The position numbers and the translations under genes are program-made. Below are positions 26,587-35,606 of a stretch of 64,000 nt of DNA, one piece after another. The stretch is from an uncultured Lewinella sp. (GTDB lineage Bacteria > Bacteroidota > Bacteroidia > Chitinophagales > Saprospiraceae), in assembly GCA_937873655.1 (NCBI GenBank), contig CALMYQ010000092.1:161742-225741 (forward strand). Reading direction: 5' to 3'. Within the stretch, counting starts at the first letter, position 1, and every line of letters starts with the position of its first letter. Below the pieces are notes generated by a model. That model had not been told where the DNA came from and did no database searches. It saw only the letters and a program-made list of their open reading frames with translations.

Positions 26587-27024
26587 TCAGGAGAGCAGCG
26601 CCAGCTCTTTTCCCCGCTGGATGGCCTGGGTCCTGCGCCTTACATCCAGTTTGGAGAACAGGTTGGACGTATGGGTTTTAACGGTGTTGAGCGAGATGAA
26701 CAACCGGTCGGCAATTTCCTGATTGGAACAGCCTTCGGCCATCAGTTGCAGCACTTCCAGTTCGCGCGGACTGATGCCGAGTTTTTCCACGGACAACGGA
26801 TCGGGATCCACCCTGGAGGAAACCACGCCGGGTGTTTCTTTCCGGCGAAAGGACTGGGTGAGTTTCAACCCCATCCAGATGCCGAGGCCGGAAAACAACA
26901 CGGCTACGGCGCCTACATAAAATTCGACGGAGAGTTCTCTCAGATAATAGCGATATTCGATCCCTTTCAACAGGAAGGTCAGCAGGGCGAGCGCCAATCC
27001 GTATATCAGAATGGTTTTTTTCAT
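26587..27024 (-). CDS. Membrane-anchored LuxR-type transcriptional regulator
   Basis: From the ATG at 27024 the protein has 145 residues. An N-terminal pair of membrane segments (about residues 4-20 and 36-52) is followed by a basic linker and a LuxR/GerE HTH: LSPRELEVLQLMAEGCSNQE, then IADRLFISLNTVKTHTSNLF with KLDVRRR. There is no receiver domain. The HTH would therefore face the cytosol while held at the membrane, a layout found in Bacteroidota next to DUF4199 genes. The signal is unknown. The longer frame begins with TTG and adds only two residues. Confidence 0.85.
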   Translation of the reverse strand: MKKTILIYGLALALLTFLLKGIEYRYYLRELSVEFYVGAVAVLFSGLGIWMGLKLTQSFRRKETPGVVSSRVDPDPLSVEKLGISPRELEVLQLMAEGCSNQEIADRLFISLNTVKTHTSNLFSKLDVRRRTQAIQRGKELALLS

Positions 27025-27117
27025 TGACAAGAAGAAGACCTTTTTCCAGATTCAAAATAAGGCAATTTCCCTGATTCATTCAAAGATTGGAATATCGCAG
27101 TATTATTGCAAAAAAAT

Positions 27118-27152
27118 TTCTCCTGCGAATAGGGGGGCATCCCCAAGGAGAA
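27118..27152 (+). promoter_or_regulatory. Stem-loop in the leader of the fecR gene
   Basis: TTCTCCT (27118-27124) pairs with AGGAGAA (27146-27152), and inside it a G run pairs with CCCC. The hairpin lies 45-80 bp before the FecR start, in the divergent gap with the LuxR gene. It could act in translation control or be a leftover terminator; no U-tract follows. Confidence 0.4.
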
Positions 27153-27196
27153 CATCTATTGGTTAGTTCCGGCAATTTGCCGGCAAAATTACCGGT

Positions 27197-28186
27197 ATGG
27201 AAGAGGCCAGATATGTAGAATTAGCGGCCCGTTATCTTTCCGGAGAAATCGATTCGAAGGATAAAGCGGAGCTATTGGCTTGGGCGGAGGGTTCGCCTGC
27301 CAACCGGAAGTTCTTTGACCAGTTGATTGAGCTTTGGTCCCTGTCAGGGCGATTTGACGAAGGCGATGACTTTGAACCTGATCTCGGTCAGGCATGGGCA
27401 AAGCTGGAGCAAAAACTGCCGGACGGGGAAGCCAGGATCAGGAAAATTACAGGCTTTGGATGGATGTTGCGCATTGCTGCAACCCTTACCCTGCTGCTGG
27501 TCGCCTCCTATTGGATCTTCGGCCCCAGGAAAGCCTCTTTTGAAACGGTGGCAACGCTGACGGAGGAACAGAAAGAAATCACACTGCCCGACGGCAGCCG
27601 GGTCTGGATCAACCAGGATAGCAAGATCGCCTTCGATCCGGCGTTCAAAACACGCGAAGTCCACCTCGAAGGAGAAGCTTTTTTCGAGGTAGTCCGGGAC
27701 GAACACCGGCCGTTTGTCGTGTTGAGCGGCGGCGCCCAGACCACGGTGCTGGGCACCAAATTCAACGTACGCGCCTATCCGCAAGAGGAAAAAGTGGAGG
27801 TTACGGTGGAAAGCGGCAAAGTTGCGGTTGATCCTGCCACAAAAAGCGGCGAAGGCGTGAAGTTGGAAGCCGGCAATTCGGGGGTTTACCTGAAAGCTGA
27901 AAATAAAGTTGAACTGGAGGAGGACGGCATCTACAAAGCTGCCGCCTGGAAAAACCGCAATCTCCTTTTCCGGGACGACCTCCTGCGGGACGCCATCCCG
28001 GCTATGGAGCGGTACTACAACGTCAAGATCATTCCGGAAAACCCATTGTTGCTGAATTGCCATGTTGTTTCAAGCGAAGAAGATCCAAAATTGGAAACCT
28101 TGTTGCAAATCATTAAATTTACGAACGGCATATCGTACGAGCAACGAGGAGATACCATTTTGATCAATGGTCCCGGGTGCCAATAA
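27197..28186 (+). CDS. FecR-family anti-sigma / sigma-regulator protein
   Basis: This 329-residue protein has a cytosolic N-terminal helical region (residues 1-85, starting ARYLSGEIDSKDKAELLAW). One membrane helix follows at about 88-106. The FecR periplasmic domain shows EITLPDGSRVWINQDSKIAF, EVHLEGEAFFEVVRDEHRPF and VLGTKFNVRAYPQEEKVEV. A C-terminal DUF4974-like region closes with FRDDLLRDAIPAMERYYNVKI. FecR proteins pass a signal from a TonB receptor to an ECF sigma factor. Unusually, neither an ECF sigma gene nor a SusC/TonB receptor is adjacent; the next gene is an STN-domain surface protein that may take the receptor's place. Confidence 0.93.
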   Translation: MEEARYVELAARYLSGEIDSKDKAELLAWAEGSPANRKFFDQLIELWSLSGRFDEGDDFEPDLGQAWAKLEQKLPDGEARIRKITGFGWMLRIAATLTLLLVASYWIFGPRKASFETVATLTEEQKEITLPDGSRVWINQDSKIAFDPAFKTREVHLEGEAFFEVVRDEHRPFVVLSGGAQTTVLGTKFNVRAYPQEEKVEVTVESGKVAVDPATKSGEGVKLEAGNSGVYLKAENKVELEEDGIYKAAAWKNRNLLFRDDLLRDAIPAMERYYNVKIIPENPLLLNCHVVSSEEDPKLETLLQIIKFTNGISYEQRGDTILINGPGCQ

Positions 28187-28207
28187 TGTCTAAAAGCCCG
28201 AAGAGGA

Positions 28208-29875
28208 ATGAGATCCGCCTGTATTTTAGTAATATCGCTTATATGGATAAACCTGTACGGACAACCTTCCAACCGGAAGATCAGTCTGGACTACGCAGGT
28301 TTGCCGCTGAAAGAGGTTTTAAAAGACCTGAGCAACAAGTACGAAGTCCGGTTTGCCTACAGCAGTGATTTCATCCCCATGGATTACCCGGTCCGGGCAT
28401 CGGTTCAGAATGCGAGTTTGTCCGAAGCATTGGACCTCATTTTTTCCGGCACACCGGTGAAGTACGCCTTCATCGGCGGGCAGGTCGCGCTCAGAGCGGA
28501 TTACAAGAGCGAAGAAAAGCGGCCTGCGCTGACGCGGCTGGACAAGCCGCTACCCAAGAGCGTGCCCCAAACGACCCCACTCTACCAGGAGTCCAAATCC
28601 CGCGAAGCCCTCGTAGAAAAGCGGCCTTCAATAACGGAAGCGCCCCGGTTGAGCCGGCGGGAATTGCGGCAGTTGCAGGGAGAGCCTCTGAACGAAGCCG
28701 ACATTGACTTCAAACCGCTGCCGGTTGTGGAAACGGCGGATGAGGGCAATACCGGTCAGAAGCGCCTTGCGCAGATCTCGCTCCTGCCCATGCTGGGCAC
28801 CAACGCCGGCGCGAGCCCGAAGGTTTCCAACCATTTTTCGGTAAATGTTTTCTGGGGAACCAACGGCGGGGTGGAAGGCGTTGAAGTGGGCGGTTTGGTC
28901 AACTCCGTCACCAAGGATGTGGCCGGCATACAGGTGGCCGGACTGGGCAACCGGGTTGGGCACCACCTATACGGTATCCAGATCGGCGGCTTGTTCAATT
29001 CGGTGCGCGAAAATGTCTACGGCATACAGGTCGGCGGCTTGTTCAATACCACAGGCGCCGCTACCGCCATCCAGATCGGCGGGTTGTTCAACGTTGTCTC
29101 CGGCGATTTTGCCGGGGTGCAAACCGCAGGGTTGTTCAACGTATCTACCGGAGCGGCCGAAGGCGTGCAGGTTGCTTCCCTGTTCAATACGAGCAAAGGG
29201 AAAACCAAGACTCAGGTTGCTTCCCTGTTCAACGTGGCCGGGGATGTCGACTGGGGGCAGGTGGGGTTGCTGTTCAATGCCGCCCGAAAGGTAAAAGGCT
29301 TTCAGATCGGTCTGATCAACATCTCGGATTCGATCTCCGGCATGCCGATAGGGTTGCTCAACCTCGTCCGGCACGGATATAACCGGGTGGAATTTGCAGG
29401 CAGCGAGGCTTTTTACGGCAATTTTGCCCTGAAACTCGGCGCCAGGTCTTTTTACAATATTTTCCAGCTTGGCCTGCGATGGGACGACCTGTCGATCCCG
29501 CAAAACGGCGCGGAACCCAAAACCGGAAAATACTACAGTTGGGGTCTCGGTTACGGATTCGGCACAGCTGCCGGCCTCGGACGGCAAACGACCGTTAACC
29601 TGGAGGCGGTTGTCCTGCATGTGAACGAAAGGGAATCCTGGACTAAAAAGCTCAATATGCTGGGACAGGCCCGCCTGACCCTGGATATACGTACCGGCAA
29701 ACGAACCAGTTTGTTCGCCGGACCGGTGTTCAACATCATGTTTTCCAGGTTGACGGACCCCGAAACAGGAAAACCCGGATCGATTCTGGTGCCTTATTCC
29801 ATTTGGGAAAAGGACTACGAAGAAGATATTAATGCCCGGGCCTGGGTCGGATTTACGGCGGGAATCCGGTTGTAA
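28208..29875 (+). CDS. STN-domain protein fused to LA_2272-like surface repeats
   Basis: The 555-residue protein has a signal peptide (CILVISLIWINLYG), then an STN domain at about residues 25-95 (LDYAGLPLKEVLKDLSNKYE, the N-terminal signalling module of FecA-type receptors and secretins). A linker follows. Residues about 220-400 hold some nine repeats of about 20-23 residues with the core G(I/V)QVGGLFN, as in LA_2272-type surface repeats. The last 130 residues look like beta-strands of an outer-membrane barrel. There is no TonB plug. It begins 22 bp behind the FecR gene, so STN-FecR contact across the periplasm is a sensible guess. Confidence 0.7.
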   Translation: MRSACILVISLIWINLYGQPSNRKISLDYAGLPLKEVLKDLSNKYEVRFAYSSDFIPMDYPVRASVQNASLSEALDLIFSGTPVKYAFIGGQVALRADYKSEEKRPALTRLDKPLPKSVPQTTPLYQESKSREALVEKRPSITEAPRLSRRELRQLQGEPLNEADIDFKPLPVVETADEGNTGQKRLAQISLLPMLGTNAGASPKVSNHFSVNVFWGTNGGVEGVEVGGLVNSVTKDVAGIQVAGLGNRVGHHLYGIQIGGLFNSVRENVYGIQVGGLFNTTGAATAIQIGGLFNVVSGDFAGVQTAGLFNVSTGAAEGVQVASLFNTSKGKTKTQVASLFNVAGDVDWGQVGLLFNAARKVKGFQIGLINISDSISGMPIGLLNLVRHGYNRVEFAGSEAFYGNFALKLGARSFYNIFQLGLRWDDLSIPQNGAEPKTGKYYSWGLGYGFGTAAGLGRQTTVNLEAVVLHVNERESWTKKLNMLGQARLTLDIRTGKRTSLFAGPVFNIMFSRLTDPETGKPGSILVPYSIWEKDYEEDINARAWVGFTAGIRL

Positions 29876-29989
29876 AGGGATCGTTCACCCCATTCATTAA
29901 TCCTTAAACTTTCGTGGTAAGGACCGGCTGCGCGCAGTGCGGAGCTGGGATTGCCATGTCTCAATTCAACAACAATTAACTCGACAAAA

Positions 29990-30577
29990 ATGAAAAATTG
30001 GCTTATCATTTTGGCATGCCTGGCTGCAACGGCCGTTACGGCACAACAAGAAACCCTCTTCGGCAGGGCGCGCGTAGTAGGCGGTTTTGGGGCTCCCATC
30101 ATAGAAATGGGGCTCGGCAACAAGCTTAATACAGCGGTCGGCGGCGGCGGCGGCGTAGTCATCAACGGGTTTTTTCTGGGCGGATACGGGGTCGGCAGCG
30201 TCGACTTTGAGCAGCTCTTCGATCAGGGAGAAGTGGAAGTGCTCGATATCGGACACGGTGGTTTCTGGCTGGGCGGCACCTTCAAATCCCATAGCCTGCT
30301 GCATATTTTCGGCAGCGCCAAAATCGGCTGGGGCGCCGTCAATGTCCAACTGGACGATAACAATGTGACTTATCGCGACCTCGACAAGATCTTTGTGCTC
30401 ACCCCCGAAATCGGACTTGAACTCAACGTTACCCGCTGGTTCAGGATCGCGGGTACGGCAGGGTATCGCTGGGTCGACGGCGTAAACGAAAATCACGGAT
30501 ATAAAAATGAAGATTTTTCAGGCGGTATTGCCACGCTGACCTTCCGCTTCGGCTGGTTTGGTTCCAGAAGGTGGTAA
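29990..30577 (+). CDS. Predicted outer-membrane or secreted beta-rich protein
   Basis: From the ATG at 29990, 195 residues with a signal peptide (MKNWLIILACLAATAVTAQQ). The rest is rich in Gly and alternating strands (VVGGFGAPIIEMGLGNKLNT, AVGGGGGVVINGFFLGGYGV) and ends in aromatic residues (FRFGWFGSRRW), as outer-membrane barrels often do. I do not recognise the family. It lies between the STN-repeat gene and the GIN-domain gene on the same strand and may be transcribed with them. Confidence 0.65.
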   Translation: MKNWLIILACLAATAVTAQQETLFGRARVVGGFGAPIIEMGLGNKLNTAVGGGGGVVINGFFLGGYGVGSVDFEQLFDQGEVEVLDIGHGGFWLGGTFKSHSLLHIFGSAKIGWGAVNVQLDDNNVTYRDLDKIFVLTPEIGLELNVTRWFRIAGTAGYRWVDGVNENHGYKNEDFSGGIATLTFRFGWFGSRRW

Positions 30578-30638
30578 TCGCCGTCACCCGACTGTTACAA
30601 TCTTGAAATGTTTATAACAACCAAAAAACAATCACATC

Positions 30639-31379
30639 ATGAACAAGTTAAAATGGATCATTCCGACGCTGTTGGTCGGCATATGCGCTTTCCCGTCCTG
30701 CTTTATCGTCGATGACGACGGAGGTTGGTTCAACTGCATCGACGGCTCAGGTCCGCTTGAAACCCGCGAACTGGTTTTGCCCGACGGCGTCACCGGTGTT
30801 GAATTGCGGATGTCCGCTACGGTCTTTATCAGCCAGGGCGCCGAGCAGAAAATTACCGTTGAAGGAAAACCGAATATCATCGATGAGTTGGAGCTGGATG
30901 TCAATAACGGCGTCTGGGCCATTGAAACGGACCGTTGCGTGCGCGACATCGGCAATATGAAGGTTTTCATTACGCTGCCGGCGGTAACCTGGCTCAAAAT
31001 CAGCGGCTCCGGCGATATCATCAGCGAAAGCTTCCTGACAACCGACGACATCGTGCTGGCCATTAACGGTTCGGGCGGCATGGATCTCGGATTGAATTCC
31101 GACGACATCGACGCCAAAATCTCCGGGTCGGGATCCATCAGCCTGGAAGGTGACGCCGATCAGATCGACCTTTCGATCTCCGGCAGCGGCGACTATGCCG
31201 GCTTTAATATGGAGGCCAATTCCATGGATGTGAACATCTCCGGCAGCGGCGATGCGGATGTCCGGGTTTTGAATGAACTGGATGTCCGGATCTCCGGCAG
31301 CGGTGACGTCCGCTTCAAGGGCAACCCCGTACTCAATGTATCGATCTCCGGTTCAGGCCGGGTTATTGACGCCAATTAA
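30639..31379 (+). CDS. GIN-domain (DUF2807) lipoprotein
   Basis: This 246-residue protein has a signal with a lipobox-like FPSC (ICAFPSCFIVDDD). The rest is the head GIN domain (DUF2807). RELVLPDGVTGVELRMSATV is followed by six or more turns each marked by (I/V)SGSGD/S, a right-handed beta-helix pattern. Members are common in Bacteroidota. The family is called putative autotransporter adhesin, but its function is not settled. The final gene of a three- or four-gene envelope cluster. Confidence 0.85.
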   Translation: MNKLKWIIPTLLVGICAFPSCFIVDDDGGWFNCIDGSGPLETRELVLPDGVTGVELRMSATVFISQGAEQKITVEGKPNIIDELELDVNNGVWAIETDRCVRDIGNMKVFITLPAVTWLKISGSGDIISESFLTTDDIVLAINGSGGMDLGLNSDDIDAKISGSGSISLEGDADQIDLSISGSGDYAGFNMEANSMDVNISGSGDADVRVLNELDVRISGSGDVRFKGNPVLNVSISGSGRVIDAN

Positions 31380-31513
31380 GGCAATATGGAGGATTGAAAC
31401 AGATCAGTTGCAAAACGAACCCCGGATATTTCACCCGACTGTTTCATTTCAGGCCTTGATTCCTGCCCGATTTTCGTTCATTCATAAGGCAACGGGCGGG
31501 AATCAGCCTGAAA

Positions 31514-32518
31514 TTACTGCGGCAGGCTAAAATCAATTTCCGTGTTATCGCCGATGTTCAGGCTTTGCCGCAAACCCGTGATGGCCGTATCATTGCCGAC
31601 CACCGATTGCTGCAAAATCACTTCCTTGATCGAAACATAGTTGCCGATAATGCTGTCCTTGATGATGGCATTGTTGATTTTGGCATTGGAGCCGATCGTG
31701 ACGTGCGGCCCGATGATGGAATTGGCAATCTCGCAGTCCGGCCCGATGCTGACCGGGTGGATGACGATGGAGTTATCAAAATTGGGCAGGTCATCGGAGG
31801 CGTAACCTTCCTTGTCCAGCAGCAGGGCGTTGGTTTCGAGCAAAACTTCTTTTTTTCCGCAATTGAACCAATTATCAACCGTGAAAGCGCTGAACCGGAT
31901 GCCTTTTTCGATCATCCGCATGAGGGCGTCCGTCAACGGGAATTCGCCGTTGGTCCTCAGGTTATTGTCGATATTGAAATTCAGGGCGTCAATCAGGGCG
32001 GCTACCTCCTTGATCTTGTAAATGCCGACCATCGCCATGTCTGATTTCGGGATTTTGGGCTTTTCGGCCACCCGCTGGATCAGGCCTTTTTTGTTGAACT
32101 CCACCACGCCGTATTCCCAGGGGTCTTTGACCTTTTTGATGCCGAGGCATGAATTGGGCGTTTTCAGGATTTGCTGGAAATTGGTATCGATGATAGCGTC
32201 TCCGAAAAAGATGAACACTTCATCCGCATCCTTGAAAAACTCGCGGGCGGTCCAGACGGCATGGGCGGAGCCCAACCGCTCGTTCTGGGTAACAAAGACT
32301 TTGTTCAGGTCCGGGTATTGCTGTTCAACAAAATGCTGGATCTTCTCGCCAAGGTATCCGATTACAAATACAAAATCACGAACCCCGATCTCCACCATCT
32401 GGTCGATGATAAAGGAAAGGATAGGCTTGCCTGCCACCAAAAGCAGCGGCTTCGGTTGTGTATACGTAAGCGGTCGCAACCGGGTGCCAGCCCCGGCAAC
32501 TGGAATAATGGCTTTCAT
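31514..32518 (-). CDS. Sugar-1-phosphate nucleotidyltransferase with left-handed beta-helix tail
   Basis: This 334-residue protein starts MKAIIPVAGAGTRLRPLTYT with QPKPLLLVAGKPIL, the nucleotide-binding signature of RmlA/GlmU-like enzymes. Catalytic-site segments include FGDAIIDTNF, EYGVVEF and EKPKIP. After residue 240 come hexapeptide-type repeats (IANSIIGPHVTIGSNAKI, NNAIIKDSIIGNYVSI), a left-handed beta-helix as in long-form glucose-1-phosphate thymidylyltransferases and archaeal-type bifunctional enzymes. It would make an NDP-sugar from a sugar 1-phosphate and NTP. The exact sugar and nucleotide are not evident. Confidence 0.85.
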   Translation of the reverse strand: MKAIIPVAGAGTRLRPLTYTQPKPLLLVAGKPILSFIIDQMVEIGVRDFVFVIGYLGEKIQHFVEQQYPDLNKVFVTQNERLGSAHAVWTAREFFKDADEVFIFFGDAIIDTNFQQILKTPNSCLGIKKVKDPWEYGVVEFNKKGLIQRVAEKPKIPKSDMAMVGIYKIKEVAALIDALNFNIDNNLRTNGEFPLTDALMRMIEKGIRFSAFTVDNWFNCGKKEVLLETNALLLDKEGYASDDLPNFDNSIVIHPVSIGPDCEIANSIIGPHVTIGSNAKINNAIIKDSIIGNYVSIKEVILQQSVVGNDTAITGLRQSLNIGDNTEIDFSLPQ

Positions 32519-32635
32519 AACGCCGTGTTAGAAGAAGAGCCGAATATACGTACAGAATATATCCTTTACACCAAAAATGCATTTAAATGTATAAAGATTA
32601 TTTAATTTGGTCCGCAAACAAAAAGCCAACTTACT

Positions 32636-35455
32636 ATGCAAAAAGGTCTGTTTTCGATCTTACTGTTTTTCGTTTTCACTGCTATTACCGTTGCACAACA
32701 CCAGGAGGCCATCCCCTTGCCCGAGCATCCGCGGCCTGATTTCGAACGATCCGGATGGATGAACCTGAACGGCTCCTGGGCCTTTCGCTTCGACCCCGAC
32801 GACAAAGGCCGGCAAGAAAACTGGCAATCGCATCCCGAAACCTTTACGGGCTCCATCCTGGTGCCTTTTCCCTGGGGCGCTGCCCTGTCGGGCGTTAAGG
32901 ACGAAGCGGATATTGCCTGGTACGGCAAAACCGTGGCCGTTCCGGACGCCTGGAAAGATAAACGGACCTTCCTGACCATCGGCGCTTCCGATTGGCTCAC
33001 CACGGTCTGGATCGACGGCCGCTTGCTGGGCTCCCACCAGGGCGGGTATACGCCGTTCAGTTTTGAATTGACGCCGTATCTCACCTACGGAAAATCCCAG
33101 CAGATCGTCATCCGGGTGGACGACAAACGGCGGAGCTTTACCCTCTACGGCAAACAGGGCTATGGAAACGCCAGGGGGCTTTGGCAAACCGTCTATATGG
33201 AAGCCCGGGGAACCGCCTATCTGGATGCCGTGCATTTTACGCCGGATATCGATAACGGACAGGTAAAGGTCGAGGCCATGATGGGCGAACCCGCCAAAGA
33301 GGTCCTCGCCCTTGACCTCAAGGTGGCCCTGCCCGACGGCAGTACGCTGGATAAATCCTTTGTAGTGGCCAAAGGAGCCGACAAGGCCGAATTCCAGATC
33401 CCGCTGCCGTCAGCCAGGCGCTGGACCCTGGAAGACCCCTACCTTTACCAGGCCGTCGTAACGGTGAAAAACAGTTCCGGAACCGGCGCAACCGATGAGG
33501 TCGCCTCCTATTTCGGAATGCGCAAAATTTCCGTCAGGAAACTGCCGGGAACGGATTTTCCCTATGTCGCCCTCAACGACGAGCCGGTTTACCTGCAGCT
33601 GACCCTCGACCAATCGTACCATCCCGAAGGGTATTATACTTTTCCCACCGACGAATTCATGCGGAATGAAATATTGATGGCCCGCCAGATCGGCCTGACC
33701 GGCATCCGGACGCACGTCAAGATCGATATACCCCGGAAATTGTACTGGGCCGACAAACTCGGCGTGCTGGTCATGTCGGACGTGCCGAACAGCTGGGGCG
33801 AACCGGATGCCGATATGCAGAAAGAGGTCGAATATACCATGGGCGAATTGATCAAACGGGATTACAACCACCCCGCGATCTTCCAGTGGGTTCTGTTCAA
33901 TGAGACCTGGGGATTGTTCACAGAAGTGGAGAAGAACGGCAAAAAAGAGCGGGAATACCTGCCGGAAACCCGCGAGTTCGTAGCCAATATGGTGCGGAAA
34001 GCGCGCGCCAAAGACGCTACCAGGCTGGTGGAAGACAACTCCATCTGCTGCGGCGCCAAACACACGGAAACGGATATCAATTCGTGGCACGTTTACCTGG
34101 CCGGATTCGAATGGGAAGAATTCCTCAATGGTATAACGGAGGATAATTATCCAGGCTCCGAGGCTTTGTATTATCCGGGCTACAAACAGGGCAACCAGCC
34201 CAATATCAATTCGGAAATGGGCAACGTCTGGGGGTATCAGGGCAGTACCGGCGATGTGGATTGGAGCTGGGATTACCACCGGGCCGTCAATACCTTCCGG
34301 AAATACCCGGAGATAGCCGGCTGGTTGTACACCGAACACCACGACGTGGTCAACGAATGGAACGGCTATTGGCGGTATGACCGCTCTGAAAAAGAAACGG
34401 GATTGTCCGACCTGGTTGAGGGGATGTCCCTTAAAGATCTCCATTCACCGATTTATCTGAGTACCGGACAGGACATCAGCTTCAGCGCCAAGGCCGGAGA
34501 AACCGTGAAAGTACCGCTTTTCCTTTCGGCGATGACCGGCCGGACCGACATCGGCAGCCAACTGACCCTGAAAACCAGGTTGTACGGCTGGGATGAGCTC
34601 GGGCAAAAGATCTCCTGGTCGGAAAATTCCAGAAATATTGAATACACACCCTGGATGCAGAAAGAACTGTCGCCGCTTGAAGTGAAGATGCCCGGTCAGA
34701 AAGCGGTAGCCGTGTTGGCGATGGAACTCACGGATGCTGCCGGCCTCGTGCTGCACCACAACCTGGTCAGTTTCATTGTGGATGGGCCTGACCGGGAAAC
34801 GGTGACCCTGGCCGGCGGAAAGAAAGCCCGGATCGTGCAGGTGCCGGCCGCCGGGTTTTCGGATGCCAGTTGGTCGCAGAAACAGTGGAATGTGTTGAAT
34901 GGGCTCAAGGTGGACGGCGCAGGGTCGGGGTATTTCGAATACGAATTTCCAGTGCCGGCCGGATTGAAAGCGGAAGATGTGGAATCGGTTGCCTTTTTGA
35001 CGGAAGCATCCGCCAAGCAGCTCTTCGGCAAGGATCGCGAAGGCGCCAGGGCGATATCCGGCGACTTCATGCTGGGCGCCGGCACCCACGATCCCAGCCT
35101 GAACCCCAATGCCTATCCGATGACGGATGAGGAAAAATTCCCCAGCGCCGTTTCCATCTGGTTTGACGGCAAGGCGGGGAGCCGCTTCGAACTGGAAGAC
35201 GACCCGGCCGATCACCGGGGTATCCTATCCTGGCATATGCAACCGCAGGACAAGCACCTGTACGAAGCGGGTTCATACGGCTATCTCCTGCAATCGGCCG
35301 TACCGGTAGACGCATGGAAAAACGCGATGAAAACAGGCCGCCTCAAGGTCCGGTTGGCGGTAGATGAAGGTTTACCGGGCGGGCTTGCCATCTACGGCAG
35401 CCAATTCGGCCGGTACCCGGTGGATCCTACGCTGGTCTTTGTGCTGAAGAAGTAG
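32636..35455 (+). CDS. Secreted glycoside hydrolase family 2 enzyme
   Basis: The 939-residue protein has a signal peptide (MQKGLFSILLFFVFTAITVAQ). A sugar-binding jelly-roll follows (RSGWMNLNGSWAFRFDP to FTLYGKQGYGNARGLWQTVY), then an immunoglobulin-like domain and a TIM barrel. In the barrel, FQWVLFNETWG provides the acid/base Glu423 and INSEMGNVWGYQG the nucleophile Glu527, both as in GH2 beta-galactosidases, glucuronidases and mannosidases. A C-terminal part of about 300 residues is beta-rich. It should cleave a plant- or algae-type glycan in the periplasm or outside. No SusCD pair is adjacent, so no complete polysaccharide locus is visible. Confidence 0.88.
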   Translation: MQKGLFSILLFFVFTAITVAQHQEAIPLPEHPRPDFERSGWMNLNGSWAFRFDPDDKGRQENWQSHPETFTGSILVPFPWGAALSGVKDEADIAWYGKTVAVPDAWKDKRTFLTIGASDWLTTVWIDGRLLGSHQGGYTPFSFELTPYLTYGKSQQIVIRVDDKRRSFTLYGKQGYGNARGLWQTVYMEARGTAYLDAVHFTPDIDNGQVKVEAMMGEPAKEVLALDLKVALPDGSTLDKSFVVAKGADKAEFQIPLPSARRWTLEDPYLYQAVVTVKNSSGTGATDEVASYFGMRKISVRKLPGTDFPYVALNDEPVYLQLTLDQSYHPEGYYTFPTDEFMRNEILMARQIGLTGIRTHVKIDIPRKLYWADKLGVLVMSDVPNSWGEPDADMQKEVEYTMGELIKRDYNHPAIFQWVLFNETWGLFTEVEKNGKKEREYLPETREFVANMVRKARAKDATRLVEDNSICCGAKHTETDINSWHVYLAGFEWEEFLNGITEDNYPGSEALYYPGYKQGNQPNINSEMGNVWGYQGSTGDVDWSWDYHRAVNTFRKYPEIAGWLYTEHHDVVNEWNGYWRYDRSEKETGLSDLVEGMSLKDLHSPIYLSTGQDISFSAKAGETVKVPLFLSAMTGRTDIGSQLTLKTRLYGWDELGQKISWSENSRNIEYTPWMQKELSPLEVKMPGQKAVAVLAMELTDAAGLVLHHNLVSFIVDGPDRETVTLAGGKKARIVQVPAAGFSDASWSQKQWNVLNGLKVDGAGSGYFEYEFPVPAGLKAEDVESVAFLTEASAKQLFGKDREGARAISGDFMLGAGTHDPSLNPNAYPMTDEEKFPSAVSIWFDGKAGSRFELEDDPADHRGILSWHMQPQDKHLYEAGSYGYLLQSAVPVDAWKNAMKTGRLKVRLAVDEGLPGGLAIYGSQFGRYPVDPTLVFVLKK

Positions 35456-35471
35456 TCCTTGGAACAGGTTC

Positions 35472-35564
35472 CTAATGCATGGGGCAGCCGCAATCGGTTG
35501 AGCGGCAGGCGAAGGCCAGGATGATCACCAGCAGGGTAAGGATCAAAAGCCATTTGTTTTTCAT
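35472..35564 (-). CDS. Very small predicted lipoprotein (30 residues)
   Basis: A 31-codon frame on the minus strand reads MKNKWLLILTLLVI, then ILAFACRSTDCGCPMH. It has a basic start, a 14-residue hydrophobic core and a lipobox-like AFAC, so the product could be a lipid-anchored peptide of only 11 residues after processing. Its mature part has the Cys-rich CRSTDCGCPMH and ends at once. Tiny lipoproteins of this kind are seen in Bacteroidota and have no known role. It sits between two plus-strand genes, in a gap that otherwise holds nothing. Confidence 0.55.
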   Translation of the reverse strand: MKNKWLLILTLLVIILAFACRSTDCGCPMH

Positions 35565-35606
35565 GGACGAACGTAATTATTTGACCGTTGCAAAGTAAAT
35601 AAAAAA

